Source: Dyadobacter linearis (GTDB lineage: Bacteria; Bacteroidota; Bacteroidia; Cytophagales; Spirosomataceae). From it: a stretch of DNA of 64,000 nucleotides. Both the position numbers and the translations under genes were made by a program. The stretch is taken from NCBI RefSeq assembly GCF_907165045.1, contig NZ_CAJRAU010000005.1:186001-250000 (forward strand), read 5' to 3'. Below, piece after piece: positions 1 to 8,631 of the stretch. The notes under the pieces are model-generated. The model was not told where the DNA came from. It saw nothing but the letters and a program-made list of their open reading frames with translations, and made no database searches. Position 1 is the first letter of the stretch. Each line of letters begins with the position of its first letter.

Positions 1-746
1 AAACCATGATCTGACAGCTTCCCGCCCATTGAGGCGAAAAAATCATGGCGGTTCCGCAAAGCATCCAGCAGCTCCTGATAAGAGTTGATATTGGCTCTTC
101 CGGAAGCAGCCGCCAATTTCGAAAGGTATGCATTAAAATCCTTCGGGGAATCGATCAAAAGCATGGACTTATCCGGCCGGAATGTAGGTAATACCTTGAT
201 ATTAAAGCCAGCCTGCTCAATTGCGCGATGGTATTCGAGCGAATCAATCGGATCGTCCGTTGTGCAGATCACTTTTACATTCATCTTGTTGAGCAGGCTT
301 GTCACCGAAAAATCGGGTTGTTTAAGCTTCGCCGAACATTCGTCGTAAATCTCTCTTGCTGAATCTCTATTGAGGATAATATCGATGTCAAAATAGCGCA
401 GCAACTCCAAATGCGTCCAGTGGTACAAAGGATTTCGCATTGTGTAAGGTACCGTCGCCGCCCACTGTTCAAACTTCTCCCAATCGCTCGCATTACCTGT
501 ACAGAACCGCTCATTGATCCCGTTCGCACGCATTGCCCGCCACTTATAGTGATCGCCGTAAAGCCAGGCCTGCGTCAGGTTCTCAAACTGCTTGTCTCCC
601 GCAATCTGGTCGGGCGGTAAGTGACAGTGGTAATCGATAATCGGCATCTCCTTCGCGTAATCGTGGTAAAGGATACGCGCGGCTTCCGAACGAAGGAGAA
701 AATCCTCGGAGATAAATGTTTTCTGTGCAGTAGCGATTGTCGTCAT
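1..746 (-). CDS. uxaC: Glucuronate isomerase (uronate isomerase), 3'-truncated by window edge
   Basis: Uronate isomerase interconverts D-glucuronate and D-fructuronate (or galacturonate and tagaturonate), the first cytoplasmic step of hexuronate breakdown. The reading frame starts at 746 with [11 protein letters not shown] and runs off the left edge after about 248 codons, roughly half of the usual ~470 residues. The metal-binding segment IDYHCHLPP sits near residues 37-45, where UxaC-family amidohydrolases carry the HxH pair, followed by [17 protein letters not shown], typical of the family. Its ATG overlaps the TGA of the upstream mannonate dehydratase gene (ATGA), so the two are probably translationally coupled in one operon. 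The call is firm although the C-terminal half is not visible. Confidence 0.95.
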   Translation of the reverse strand, partial: MTTIATAQKTFISEDFLLRSEAARILYHDYAKEMPIIDYHCHLPPDQIAGDKQFENLTQAWLYGDHYKWRAMRANGINERFCTGNASDWEKFEQWAATVPYTMRNPLYHWTHLELLRYFDIDIILNRDSAREIYDECSAKLKQPDFSVTSLLNKMNVKVICTTDDPIDSLEYHRAIEQAGFNIKVLPTFRPDKSMLLIDSPKDFNAYLSKLAAASGRANINSYQELLDALRNRHDFFASMGGKLSDHG

Positions 747-1954
747 TTTAGTAGGCTATTATTTTTTGTCACCCCCCTTTCAATTCCATATTCCAATCCT
801 CTCAATTCCGCCAATCCTCTTAGCCTCCCAATCGCAGTATAACCCGGGTTGGTCCTTTTGCCAGTCGATAAATCGTCCAGCATTCGGTGTCCATGATCAG
901 GCCGAAAAGGCATTCTAAGATCTGTTCTCCCTTCTTTTTCTCTTCTTTTTTGTTCCAGAACCAACCCCCGCATTACTGAATACATATCAACGTCTCCATC
1001 GAGGTGATCGGCTTCGTAAAAGCTTCCGTCGTGCTCCCGTTTTGTCGCACGTAAATGAATAAAATGTATCCTGCTACCTAGCCTGTCCACCATTCCTGCC
1101 AGGTCATTATCGGCGCGTACGCCGTAGGATCCTGTACAAAAGCAAATTCCGTTAGACTGGTGATCGTAAGCTTCCAGCACCATCATCGCATCATTTTCAG
1201 TACTTACCACTCTTGGCAAGCCTAATATCGGGTACGGCGGATCGTCCGGGTGAATAGCCAGCCGAATGCCCGCTTCCTCAGCCACAGGGCCTATTGCCTG
1301 AATAAATTGATATAAATGCGTCCGCAATTCGAGATCGCCTACTTCTTTATAAGTATCGAGTACTTTCCTGAATTCTTCAACCGTAAAACTCTCTTCCGAA
1401 CCGGGCAAACCCGCGATGATATTGCGCACGAGTTTCTGCACTTCTTCCTCCGAAGCTCCGTCAAGCCATTTCTTAGCTTTCGATTTTTGTTCGTCGGTAT
1501 ACAAATCCTGGGCTTCTGTGCGGTTTAGTATATAAAGATCAAATGCCGCAAACTGCCCCGCGTCAAACCGTAAGCCAGTCGAACCGTCTTTCATCGGCGC
1601 GTCCAGATCCGTTCTGGTCCAGTCGAGGATCGGCATGAAGTTGTAGCAAACAGTATCAATCCCGCATTGGCCCAGGTTGCGCAGACTTTGCTGATAATTA
1701 AGAATGTATTTTTCAAAATCACCCGTCCGCGTCTTAATCGCCTCATGGACAGGCACACTTTCCACCACCGACCAGGTAAGTCCGGCCGCTTCGATCATTT
1801 CTTTTCTTGCAGTAATTTCCGCGACCTCCCAGATCTGACCATTGGGAATATGGTGTAATGCAGTTACTATTCCGGTCGCGCCGGCCTGACGGATATCCTG
1901 TAACGTAACAGGATCATTCGGCCCAAACCAGCGCCAAGTTTGTTCTAATGCCAT
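743..1954 (-). CDS. uxuA: Mannonate dehydratase
   Basis: UxuA dehydrates D-mannonate to 2-keto-3-deoxy-D-gluconate in the glucuronate branch of hexuronate catabolism. The 403-residue product matches the usual family length of about 390-400 and opens with [16 protein letters not shown], a typical UxuA N-terminus. Family-like segments include [16 protein letters not shown] (metal-binding His and Asp) near residue 235, [14 protein letters not shown] near 275, and the C-terminal [12 protein letters not shown]. It precedes uxaC with a 4-bp ATGA overlap. The fructuronate reductase (uxuB) that links the two reactions is not in this window. The start at 1954 is the only good ATG and lies just downstream of an inverted-repeat patch. 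Confidence 0.96.
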   Translation of the reverse strand: MALEQTWRWFGPNDPVTLQDIRQAGATGIVTALHHIPNGQIWEVAEITARKEMIEAAGLTWSVVESVPVHEAIKTRTGDFEKYILNYQQSLRNLGQCGIDTVCYNFMPILDWTRTDLDAPMKDGSTGLRFDAGQFAAFDLYILNRTEAQDLYTDEQKSKAKKWLDGASEEEVQKLVRNIIAGLPGSEESFTVEEFRKVLDTYKEVGDLELRTHLYQFIQAIGPVAEEAGIRLAIHPDDPPYPILGLPRVVSTENDAMMVLEAYDHQSNGICFCTGSYGVRADNDLAGMVDRLGSRIHFIHLRATKREHDGSFYEADHLDGDVDMYSVMRGLVLEQKRREKEGRTDLRMPFRPDHGHRMLDDLSTGKRTNPGYTAIGRLRGLAELRGLEYGIERGVTKNNSLLK

Positions 1955-1959
1955 TTTTT

Positions 1960-2118
1960 TAGCTGTTAGCGATTAGCTGTTGGCTGTTAGCTGTTAGCTT
2001 TTTCTGCTACGTGTTAATCGCCTTTATATTAAATGTGTTGTAAAAAGTCAAATTATATTCACCAAATAGATCGCAGCCAACAGCTAACAGCCAATAGCTA
2101 ACGGCTGAAGGCTAAAAA
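1960..2118. repeat. Inverted GCTGTTA-type repeat patches bracketing the uxuA/sigma intergenic gap
   Basis: Bases 1960-1999 are a tandem of near-identical units (agctgttagc, agctgttggctgttag). Bases 2074-2118 carry the same units in inverted orientation (agccaacagctaacagcc). The best paired arms, 1982-1999 and 2075-2092, match at 17 of 18 positions across about 75 bp. One arm abuts the uxuA start and the other abuts the sigma factor stop codon. It could fold as a long hairpin in RNA, acting as a transcript boundary, or be a dispersed intergenic repeat. No coding potential is seen. Confidence 0.7.
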
Positions 2119-2120
2119 CC

Positions 2121-2732
2121 TCACGCCACCAACCTGTGCTCCGGTACCCTTTCTCTGAGCACTTTCAAGGCCCGGCTCATTTGAGTTTCCACTGTTTTGA
2201 CGGATATAGCAAGTTTTTCGGCGATATCCCGGTAGCGCAGGCCCTCTTCGCGGCTTAGTCTGAAAATGAGCTGGCATTGTCTTGGCAGCGCCTGAATGCA
2301 ATCTTCCACGTGCGAATAAAATTCGTTGAACGAAAGCTCCTCGGCCGGCGAAAAGTGATCCGCGTGCGACATATTCCATTGCACCGATTCCAGCGATTCC
2401 CGCTCGTTCTGGCGATGTATCCGTAATTTCAGATAGTCAAGCGCCTGGTTGCGGACAGCCCGGTAAATGTAAGCCTGAAAAGATGTATGCACCTCAATCT
2501 GTTCACGGTTTTTCCAAAGCTTTACAAAAACATCCGACACAACTTCCTCCGCAATCTCGCGGGTTACAACTACGCGCATCGCATAATTGCAAAGCGACCG
2601 GTAGTGGTGGTTGAATAATTCCCGAAACGCGTGGTAGTCGCCGCTTGTCACCACTTTGCCGAACAGATTCTCCAACATGCTTTTCTGGGATTGGGCAGAG
2701 GATGTGGTGCAGGTAAACGATTTTGCTTCCAT
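2121..2732 (-). CDS. RNA polymerase sigma-70 factor, ECF subfamily (Bacteroidota type)
   Basis: This 203-residue protein has the two-domain ECF sigma layout. Region 2 lies around residues 40-105 (YRSLCNYAMRVV, EEVVSDVFVKLWKNRE, QAYIYRAVRNQALDYL). Region 4 lies around residues 140-195, with the helix-turn-helix YRDIAEKLAISVKTVETQMS. It resembles the FecI-like sigma factors of Bacteroidota, which are usually followed by a FecR anti-sigma gene and a SusC/SusD pair. No such partner is adjacent, so it appears to be an orphan. An internal ATG (MLENLFGKVV, near 2678) is a possible alternative start. A TATTTTTG -7 element with upstream TTTG at 2870-2841 on the same strand may drive it. Its target genes cannot be read from this window. 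Confidence 0.93.
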   Translation of the reverse strand: MEAKSFTCTTSSAQSQKSMLENLFGKVVTSGDYHAFRELFNHHYRSLCNYAMRVVVTREIAEEVVSDVFVKLWKNREQIEVHTSFQAYIYRAVRNQALDYLKLRIHRQNERESLESVQWNMSHADHFSPAEELSFNEFYSHVEDCIQALPRQCQLIFRLSREEGLRYRDIAEKLAISVKTVETQMSRALKVLRERVPEHRLVA

Positions 2733-2840
2733 TGATTCACGTTAAGTTGGTTTATAGAAAATTTCCGGGATAGGTAGTGGTATTAGGTAGCCGACCCTCG
2801 TCAACAATGAACCTAGTTTAACCATTGATTCAATGATACA

Positions 2841-2870
2841 CAAAAATAAATCTTGAAAAAAAGCAACAAA
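2841..2870 (-). promoter_or_regulatory. Putative sigma-A promoter of the ECF sigma gene
   Basis: On the minus strand TTTG (2870-2867) is followed after 18 nt by TATTTTTG (2848-2841), matching the Bacteroidota TTTG/TAnnTTTG pattern with a spacer one base short of the usual 19-21. The transcript would have a leader of roughly 100 nt before the sigma gene at 2732. Confidence 0.5.
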
Positions 2871-2877
2871 TCTACGC

Positions 2878-2923
2878 AACCGTTCCCGGAACCGTTCCCG
2901 TCAGCGCAATTATTCCCGGAACT
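2878..2923. promoter_or_regulatory. TTCCCGGAA operator-like palindrome array
   Basis: The 11-bp element AACCGTTCCCG occurs twice in direct repeat (2878-2888 and 2890-2900). Together these create the odd palindromes GTTCCCGGAAC (2882-2892) and GGAACCGTTCC (2888-2898). A third copy, ATTCCCGGAACT, lies at 2912-2923, placing TTCCCGGAA cores 30 bp apart. A related TTTCCGGGA lies at 2762-2770. LacI-family operators are short palindromes of this kind, and the array lies upstream of the LacI-type gene at 3023, so autoregulation or control of the divergent genes is a reasonable inference. Confidence 0.5.
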
Positions 2924-3022
2924 TAGGCAGTAGATTAGTAATTTGTGCAACATTCTCACTTTTGTGCATTCTGGTGCATTTCTTAGGATTAATAGTAAGA
3001 TTGCATTATTCCCATATCCCTC

Positions 3023-4042
3023 ATGAAAAAGGTTTCCATAACCATTAAAGAAATAGCGCGGCAGCTCGATATCTCCAAATCTACGGTCTCGCGCGCCCTC
3101 CGCGACAGCAGTGAGATCAGTGAGGAGACCAAGAAAAAAGTCATCGCGCTGGCAGAAGAACTGAACTATTACCCCAACCCTATTGCGATCAGCTTGCTGA
3201 AAAACAGGACGCAGACAATCGGCGTGATCGTGCCGGATATTGCAAACCGGTTCTACTCATCGGCGATCGGCGGCGTGGAGGATATTGCGTACAGCCGCGG
3301 CTATCACACGATGATCTACCAAAGTCACGAGCTGCTCGAACGCGAACGTTCCGCTTCCAGGCATATTGCTTCCCGGCGGGTCGACGGGCTGGTAGTTGCT
3401 ATTTCCAGCCAGTCGGAGAATATCGAACACTTCGTGTCTTTGCAGGAGCAGGGTATTCCCGTGGTGTTTTTTGACCGGGTAAGTGATGCAATGCAAACGC
3501 ACAAAGTGCGCGTGGACGATTACAAAGGCGCATTTGATGCGACTGAGCACCTTATTAAGCGTGGTTGCAGGCGTATCGCACATATTGCCGGGCCGAAGCC
3601 CGTTTCGATTACCCGCTTTCGGCTGGAAGGTTATAAGGATGCGCTGCGCAAATATGATATCAAGTTTCAGGAAGAGTGGGTTTTGCACAGCGAGATCACG
3701 CAGGCGGGCGGTACCGAGCGGACTTACCAGCTAATGGCGCTCCGCGAGCGGCCCGATGCTATTTTCGGGGCCAGCGACCGGATCACGATGGGGATACATT
3801 CTGCATTGCGGCAGCTTGGCTACCGAATGCCCGACGATGTGGCGGTAGTCGGTTTTTGCGACCTCGCTATGTCCTCGCTCCTCGATCCGCCGGTGAGCTC
3901 CATTACGCAGCCTTCATTTGAAATGGGCCAGCAGGCAACTTCATTGCTTCTGGATCTGATTGAAAGCAAAAATACCCCGGCCGAATATGAGACCAGGGTA
4001 TTGCCTTCTAATTTGGTGATCAACAAGTCATCTATGAAATAG
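3023..4042 (+). CDS. LacI-family transcriptional regulator
   Basis: The 339-residue protein has the LacI/PurR architecture. The N-terminal helix-turn-helix is at about residues 6-30 (ITIKEIARQLDISKSTVSRA), followed by the hinge helix region ending YYPNPIAISLLKNRT. A periplasmic-binding-protein-like effector domain begins IGVIVPDIANRFYSSAIGG and includes RRIAHIAGP and the dimerisation segment VAVVGFCDLAMSSLLDPP. It would bind operator DNA as a dimer and release or bind on sensing a sugar-type ligand. Its neighbourhood (uxuA, uxaC, an ECF sigma factor) suggests control of uronate or glycan use, but the ligand is not readable. It ends 19 bp before the convergent DUF349 gene. The start at the ATG after 'tccctc' gives the standard N-terminus. 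Confidence 0.96.
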   Translation: MKKVSITIKEIARQLDISKSTVSRALRDSSEISEETKKKVIALAEELNYYPNPIAISLLKNRTQTIGVIVPDIANRFYSSAIGGVEDIAYSRGYHTMIYQSHELLERERSASRHIASRRVDGLVVAISSQSENIEHFVSLQEQGIPVVFFDRVSDAMQTHKVRVDDYKGAFDATEHLIKRGCRRIAHIAGPKPVSITRFRLEGYKDALRKYDIKFQEEWVLHSEITQAGGTERTYQLMALRERPDAIFGASDRITMGIHSALRQLGYRMPDDVAVVGFCDLAMSSLLDPPVSSITQPSFEMGQQATSLLLDLIESKNTPAEYETRVLPSNLVINKSSMK

Positions 4043-4060
4043 AAACTATGCTTTGTTTTA

Positions 4061-5341
4061 TCAACCCGTTATTGTTTTCAATTTTCTGTCAAACTCCGCG
4101 AGAATGCGTTCTTTCATTTGAACTTTGCGTTTTTGAATATTGATACGTCCTGCCGCCTGTTTATCCAGTTCAGGATCGCCGGTTGCTGTTCTGTCAAATT
4201 CAAGTATTGCAAATTCGAGGTCGCTTTTCTCACGTTTTGCAAGCCATTCCAGCTCGCGGTATTTTGTTCTGAGCTGTTCTTCCGGACTTTTCAAGTCGAA
4301 TGCAGGGTACTTTCTGCTGATCACCCTGGCCAGGTAGCTTAGTTCAAATATCTTGTCGCAAACCATTCTGAAACGCTCAGCAAGTTCTTTATCTGCCATT
4401 TTGAAAGGTATTTTAATCTCCTTCCATTTGCTCAAAAGCACTTTTGCTTCCTGCGAAGCTTCCACGATATCCTGACTTCTCAGCAATGTTTCAGCTTGCG
4501 CCAATAGTTTCTGCTGTTCTACAATTCTCGGGTCGACACGTACTTTTGGCTCTATCCCTTTGGCCAGGTTGTATTTGTCATAAAACAATTTCAAAAAGTG
4601 CCTGTAAGCTTTATTAACCTTGAAAAAACGCTTCGGTGGAACTTCCCCGATGGTATTCCATGCATTGCGCACGTCTCTCGCTTTGGCATAAGCATCGTCC
4701 AGATCGCGTGAGTAACTCAGCGTTTTTGTGATTTTGATGAGCTTTTCATACTCCTCAATACGATGCTGGTTAATTTTATTCTGTTCGTCAAAATAGTCAC
4801 GGCGGCGCTGGAAGAAATCGTCCAGGATTTGCTGAAAAGTGCTTTCTACCTCTTCCTGATACTCTTTTTCAACAGGACCTGTGCGGATCCATTTCGCTTT
4901 GATCTCCTGAATCTGATCGGTGGCAGCGGCGTAATCTTCAATCGCAGCCGCAACTTTTACGTCTTCGATCAGCGCGCGTTTTATTTCAAGATTTTTAAGT
5001 TGATTAACTTCAATCAAACCCTTCAAATACTCTTCTTTCTCTTCCAGTCGGCGCAGCAGAGGGACAAAATCCCCGAGTGCATCAAAACCTTTAAGCTTGC
5101 GTTGCAGCTGGATCAGCTTGGTGAGATAAGAACCTTTGTTAAGGGCCTCGTCAATTTCCTGTTCCAATTGCTCCACTTTGTTCAGGACGATATTGAATCG
5201 ATTTTTGAAATAATCAATCGCTTCCTGCTCCGTCCTTTTCACTTCTCCAATTTGCCGGTCGGGGAATTCCAGGTACCCCTTTAAAAATACTTTGCTGTCT
5301 TTAACATAGCCGTATTCATCATTCAATGTGGCATTTTCCAT
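4061..5341 (-). CDS. DUF349 domain-containing protein
   Basis: A mainly helical, charged protein with several DUF349 repeats, marked by motifs such as WIRTGPVEKEYQEEV, AWNTIGEVPPKRFFKVN and SKWKEIKIPF spaced along the chain. The start is placed at ATG 5341 (MENATLNDEYGY), giving 426 residues, because the longer frame adds an N-terminus that runs into the divergent ettA control region. DUF349 proteins are widespread in Bacteroidota and Actinobacteria and their biochemical function is not established. The gene is divergent from ettA with only 71 bp between the starts, so the two may share regulation. Function is not assigned beyond the domain. Confidence 0.88.
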   Translation of the reverse strand: MENATLNDEYGYVKDSKVFLKGYLEFPDRQIGEVKRTEQEAIDYFKNRFNIVLNKVEQLEQEIDEALNKGSYLTKLIQLQRKLKGFDALGDFVPLLRRLEEKEEYLKGLIEVNQLKNLEIKRALIEDVKVAAAIEDYAAATDQIQEIKAKWIRTGPVEKEYQEEVESTFQQILDDFFQRRRDYFDEQNKINQHRIEEYEKLIKITKTLSYSRDLDDAYAKARDVRNAWNTIGEVPPKRFFKVNKAYRHFLKLFYDKYNLAKGIEPKVRVDPRIVEQQKLLAQAETLLRSQDIVEASQEAKVLLSKWKEIKIPFKMADKELAERFRMVCDKIFELSYLARVISRKYPAFDLKSPEEQLRTKYRELEWLAKREKSDLEFAILEFDRTATGDPELDKQAAGRINIQKRKVQMKERILAEFDRKLKTITG

Positions 5342-5412
5342 TCTTTCAATTTTTTTATCTGCTAAGTGTAGGGATATATAACGATATTTGTTACGCACAA
5401 ATTAAACAAAAA

Positions 5413-7080
5413 ATGAGTAACGAAACCATTATTTTCTCAATGTCGGGAGTCAACAAAATCATTCCTCCCAACCGGCATATTATTAAAAATATCTATTTAT
5501 CCTTTTTTTATGGTGCAAAAATCGGGGTTCTTGGATTAAATGGTTCAGGAAAATCAACATTGCTGCGTGTGATCGCCGGCATCGATAAGGATATTCAGGG
5601 CGACGTTGTGTTCTCGCCCGGTTACTCCGTCGGAATGCTGGAACAGGAGCCAAAACTGGACCCTACGAAAACGGTAAGAGAAGTGGTAGAAGAGGGTGTT
5701 CAGGAGATTGTCGATTTGCTGAAAGAGTTTGACCAGATCAACGAAGCTTTCGGAGAAGAGGACGCAGATTTTGACAAACTACTTGAAAGACAGGGGGAAG
5801 TGCAGGAAAAGCTGGATACCGCCGATGCTTGGAACCTGGACAACCGACTTGAAATCGCGATGGACGCACTTCGCTGCGCACCTTCCGATACTCTGGTCTC
5901 GACACTATCGGGAGGTGAAAAGCGTCGCGTCGCATTGTGCCGCCTGCTCCTTCGCCAGCCTGACGTTTTGCTACTCGATGAACCTACCAACCACCTTGAT
6001 GCCGAATCGGTACTTTGGCTGGAAGAGCATTTAAGACAATATAAAGGAACAGTTATAGCAGTTACCCACGATCGTTATTTCCTTGATAACGTGGCTGGCT
6101 GGATCCTGGAACTCGACCGCGGCGAGGGTATTCCCTGGAAAGGAAATTATTCTTCGTGGCTGGAACAGAAGCAGGAACGTTTGAAAAAAGAAGAAAAAAC
6201 AGAATCCAAGCGTCAGAAAACGTTGCAGCGCGAGCTGGAATGGGTTAGAATGGGCGCAAAGGGTCGCCAGGCGAAATCCAAAGCACGCTTAGGTGCATAC
6301 GAAAGGCTGCTCGGCGAGGAAGGCAGGGAGAAGGAAGAGAAATTGGAGATCTTCATTCCGGCTGGTCCGCGATTGGGCAACAAGGTCATCGAAGCGCACA
6401 ACGTTTCAATGGGTTTTGGAGACCGGCTTTTGTATGAAAATCTTAGTTTCGCATTGCCACCAAATGGTATTGTAGGGATTATCGGGCCAAACGGTGCGGG
6501 TAAGACCACATTATTTAAACTCATCACCGGACAACTGAAACCACTGACTGGCCACTTTGATGTGGGCGATACCGTCGAGCTCGCTTATGTAGACCAGGAG
6601 CACGATAACCTGGATGCTAACAAGACTGTATATCAAAGCATTGCAGATGGAAATGACTGGATTATGATCGGCGGAAAGCAATCGAATGCGCGCGCTTATG
6701 TGAGCCGGTTCAATTTCGGCGGCGGCGACCAGGAAAAGAAGGTGGGTAATCTATCCGGTGGAGAAAGAAACCGGGTGCATTTGGCTATGACGTTGAAAGA
6801 AGGTGGCAACCTGCTATTACTCGATGAGCCGACCAATGATTTGGATGTCAATACATTGCGTGCATTGGAAGAAGGTCTTGAAAACTTTGCAGGCTGCGCG
6901 GTGATTATTTCCCACGACAGGTGGTTCCTCGACCGTGTCGCTACCCACATTCTTGCATTCGAAGGTGATTCTCAGGTATATTGGTTTGAAGGTAACTTCT
7001 CCGAATACGAAGAAAACCGCCGCAAGAGACTGGGAACCGATGCTACTCCAAAACGCATCAAATACAAAAAACTAGCTTAG
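5413..7080 (+). CDS. ettA: Energy-dependent translational throttle protein EttA (ABC-F ATPase)
   Basis: EttA is a soluble ABC-F ATPase that binds the ribosomal E site and gates the first elongation step according to ATP/ADP level. The ATG at 5413 (MSNETIIFSMSGVNK) gives 555 residues, the same length as E. coli EttA; an in-frame upstream start would overlap the divergent gene. Two nucleotide-binding domains are clear. The first has Walker A GLNGSGKST, signature LSGGEKRRVALCRLLL and Walker B LLLDEPTNHLD. The second has GPNGAGKTT, LSGGERNRVHLAMTL and LLLDEPTNDLD. The inter-domain linker carries the short arm and basic segment WVRMGAKGRQAKSKARL. There are no membrane segments. A second ABC-F gene (uup type) lies at 58606-60513. 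Confidence 0.96.
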   Translation: MSNETIIFSMSGVNKIIPPNRHIIKNIYLSFFYGAKIGVLGLNGSGKSTLLRVIAGIDKDIQGDVVFSPGYSVGMLEQEPKLDPTKTVREVVEEGVQEIVDLLKEFDQINEAFGEEDADFDKLLERQGEVQEKLDTADAWNLDNRLEIAMDALRCAPSDTLVSTLSGGEKRRVALCRLLLRQPDVLLLDEPTNHLDAESVLWLEEHLRQYKGTVIAVTHDRYFLDNVAGWILELDRGEGIPWKGNYSSWLEQKQERLKKEEKTESKRQKTLQRELEWVRMGAKGRQAKSKARLGAYERLLGEEGREKEEKLEIFIPAGPRLGNKVIEAHNVSMGFGDRLLYENLSFALPPNGIVGIIGPNGAGKTTLFKLITGQLKPLTGHFDVGDTVELAYVDQEHDNLDANKTVYQSIADGNDWIMIGGKQSNARAYVSRFNFGGGDQEKKVGNLSGGERNRVHLAMTLKEGGNLLLLDEPTNDLDVNTLRALEEGLENFAGCAVIISHDRWFLDRVATHILAFEGDSQVYWFEGNFSEYEENRRKRLGTDATPKRIKYKKLA

Positions 7081-7091
7081 AACGTTAGGTA

Positions 7092-7130
7092 AGGCGGAGT
7101 CAGAACAGCGTTTTGGCTCCGCTTCATTTT
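7092..7130 (+). terminator. Rho-independent terminator after ettA
   Basis: GCGGAGTCAGAA (7094-7105) pairs with TTTTGGCTCCGC (7111-7122), with two G-U pairs, around a CAGCG loop. It is followed by a T-rich stretch (cattttt). It lies 13 bp after the ettA stop codon. Confidence 0.75.
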
Positions 7131-7161
7131 TCGGCTGCGCTCAACGTGACAGCGGCACTTG

Positions 7162-7193
7162 ATTGGCTCAAAGATCAATTCTTGCTAACTTTC
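7162..7193 (+). promoter_or_regulatory. Putative promoter of the mpl operon
   Basis: ATTG at 7162-7165 and TAACTTTC at 7186-7193 are separated by 20 nt, one base off the Bacteroidota TTTG/TAnnTTTG consensus in each box. It lies 26 nt before the mpl start and after the ettA terminator. Confidence 0.45.
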
Positions 7194-7218
7194 GCACAAA
7201 ACCCGTTTTTAATATTCA

Positions 7219-8607
7219 ATGAGTTCAAATCCGTCTTTGTCTAAAATACATTTCATCTCGATAGGCGGCAGCGTCATGCATAACCTTGCGATCGAGCTGC
7301 ATTTAAAAGGATATATCGTTACAGGATCGGACGATGAAATATACGAACCTTCGGCAAGCCGGCTTGCCAAATATGATCTGCTTCCAGCGGTTACCGGGTG
7401 GTTTCCCGAAAAAATCACCAGCGACCTGGAATCGGTAATTCTCGGCATGCACGCCCGGCAGGACAATCCGGAACTCGCGAAAGCGAAGGAACTGGGTATT
7501 AAAGTATATTCTTATCCGGAGTATATTTTTGAACAAAGTCAAAGTAAACAGCGCGTTGTGATCGCAGGAAGTCACGGAAAAACCACGACTACTTCGATGA
7601 TCCTGCACGTTTTGAAATACCATAACCGCGTTTTCAACTACCTCGTCGGTGCCCAGATCGAAGGCTTCGATAATATGGTAAAGCTTTCCGAAAATGCGCC
7701 GGTAATTATTATTGAAGGCGACGAATATTTCACCTCCCCGCTGGACCACACTCCCAAATTCATGCATTACCAGCCACATATCGCATTAATCAGCGGTATT
7801 GCGTGGGACCATTTCAATGTTTTCCCTACCTGGGAATCTTATGTAAAGCAATTCGAACTTCTCGCGGACTCCCTGCCCAAAGCTGGCGCCATTATTTTTG
7901 ACGAAACCGACGATATGCTCGACGTGATCGGTCAGAAAGATCGCCCGGACGTTGTGAGTATTCCTTATAACGTGCATCCAAACAAGATCGAGAATGGAAA
8001 AACGATTTTGCTGACAGCCGAACAGGGTGAAGTTCCTGTTATGGTTTTTGGAAACCATAATATGAAGAATATCAGCGGCGCACATGCAGTTTGTGAGCGG
8101 CTTGGTATTACAGATGAGGAGTTTTACAAAGCTATTCAAACATTTAAGGGTGCTTCGAAAAGGCTCGAATTGCTGGGCAGCTCTGATTCTGTGAGCATTT
8201 ATCGCGATTTCGCTCACGCACCTTCCAAAGTGGAAGCTACTACTGCTGCATTAAAGCAACAATACCCTGACAGAAAACTTGTTGCCTGCGCAGAACTGCA
8301 CACTTTCAGCAGTTTGAACAAACTTTTTCTCAAACAATACCGAAGGAAACTGACAGCTGCTGATGTAGCGATCGTATACTACAACCCGCTGACGATCGAG
8401 CACAAAAAGCTGGAACCTATTTCCGAGGAAGATATTAAAAACGCATTCAAAAGGGACGATTTGCACATATTCACCAGTTCCGAAGATCTGAATGCATTTC
8501 TGAGATCGCTGACCTGGAAAGCCAGTAACCTGCTTTTGATGAGTTCAGGCACATTCGGCGATCTGGATATGAAGTCGCTGGCCGCAGATATTCTTGAAAA
8601 TCAGTAA
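7219..8607 (+). CDS. mpl: UDP-N-acetylmuramate:tripeptide ligase, Mpl-type Mur ligase
   Basis: Mpl attaches recycled L-Ala-gamma-D-Glu-meso-Dap to UDP-N-acetylmuramate, feeding cell-wall peptides back into peptidoglycan synthesis. At 462 residues it matches Mpl (about 457 in E. coli). The N-terminal UDP-MurNAc-binding fold begins KIHFISIGGSVMHNLA. The ATP P-loop is AGSHGKTTTTSMI near residue 117, and the central domain has IIEGDEYFTSPLDHTPKF and IAWDHFNVFP. The C-terminal domain has YRDFAHAPSKVEAT and HTFSSLNKLFL. MurC is the closest alternative, but the segments EGDEYFTSPLD and FAHAPSK are Mpl-like. It is followed by a LOG-family gene (24-bp gap) and an OmpA-family gene on the same strand, probably one transcript. 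Confidence 0.85.
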   Translation: MSSNPSLSKIHFISIGGSVMHNLAIELHLKGYIVTGSDDEIYEPSASRLAKYDLLPAVTGWFPEKITSDLESVILGMHARQDNPELAKAKELGIKVYSYPEYIFEQSQSKQRVVIAGSHGKTTTTSMILHVLKYHNRVFNYLVGAQIEGFDNMVKLSENAPVIIIEGDEYFTSPLDHTPKFMHYQPHIALISGIAWDHFNVFPTWESYVKQFELLADSLPKAGAIIFDETDDMLDVIGQKDRPDVVSIPYNVHPNKIENGKTILLTAEQGEVPVMVFGNHNMKNISGAHAVCERLGITDEEFYKAIQTFKGASKRLELLGSSDSVSIYRDFAHAPSKVEATTAALKQQYPDRKLVACAELHTFSSLNKLFLKQYRRKLTAADVAIVYYNPLTIEHKKLEPISEEDIKNAFKRDDLHIFTSSEDLNAFLRSLTWKASNLLLMSSGTFGDLDMKSLAADILENQ

Positions 8608-8631
8608 TATATCAATACAAAAATCTGTTTC

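Noticed and set aside
7219..8607. MurC (UDP-N-acetylmuramate-L-alanine ligase)
   Set aside because: The overall Mur-ligase fold fits both, but the segments EGDEYFTSPLD and YRDFAHAPSK and the 462-residue length fit Mpl better, and the gene is not in a dcw cluster.
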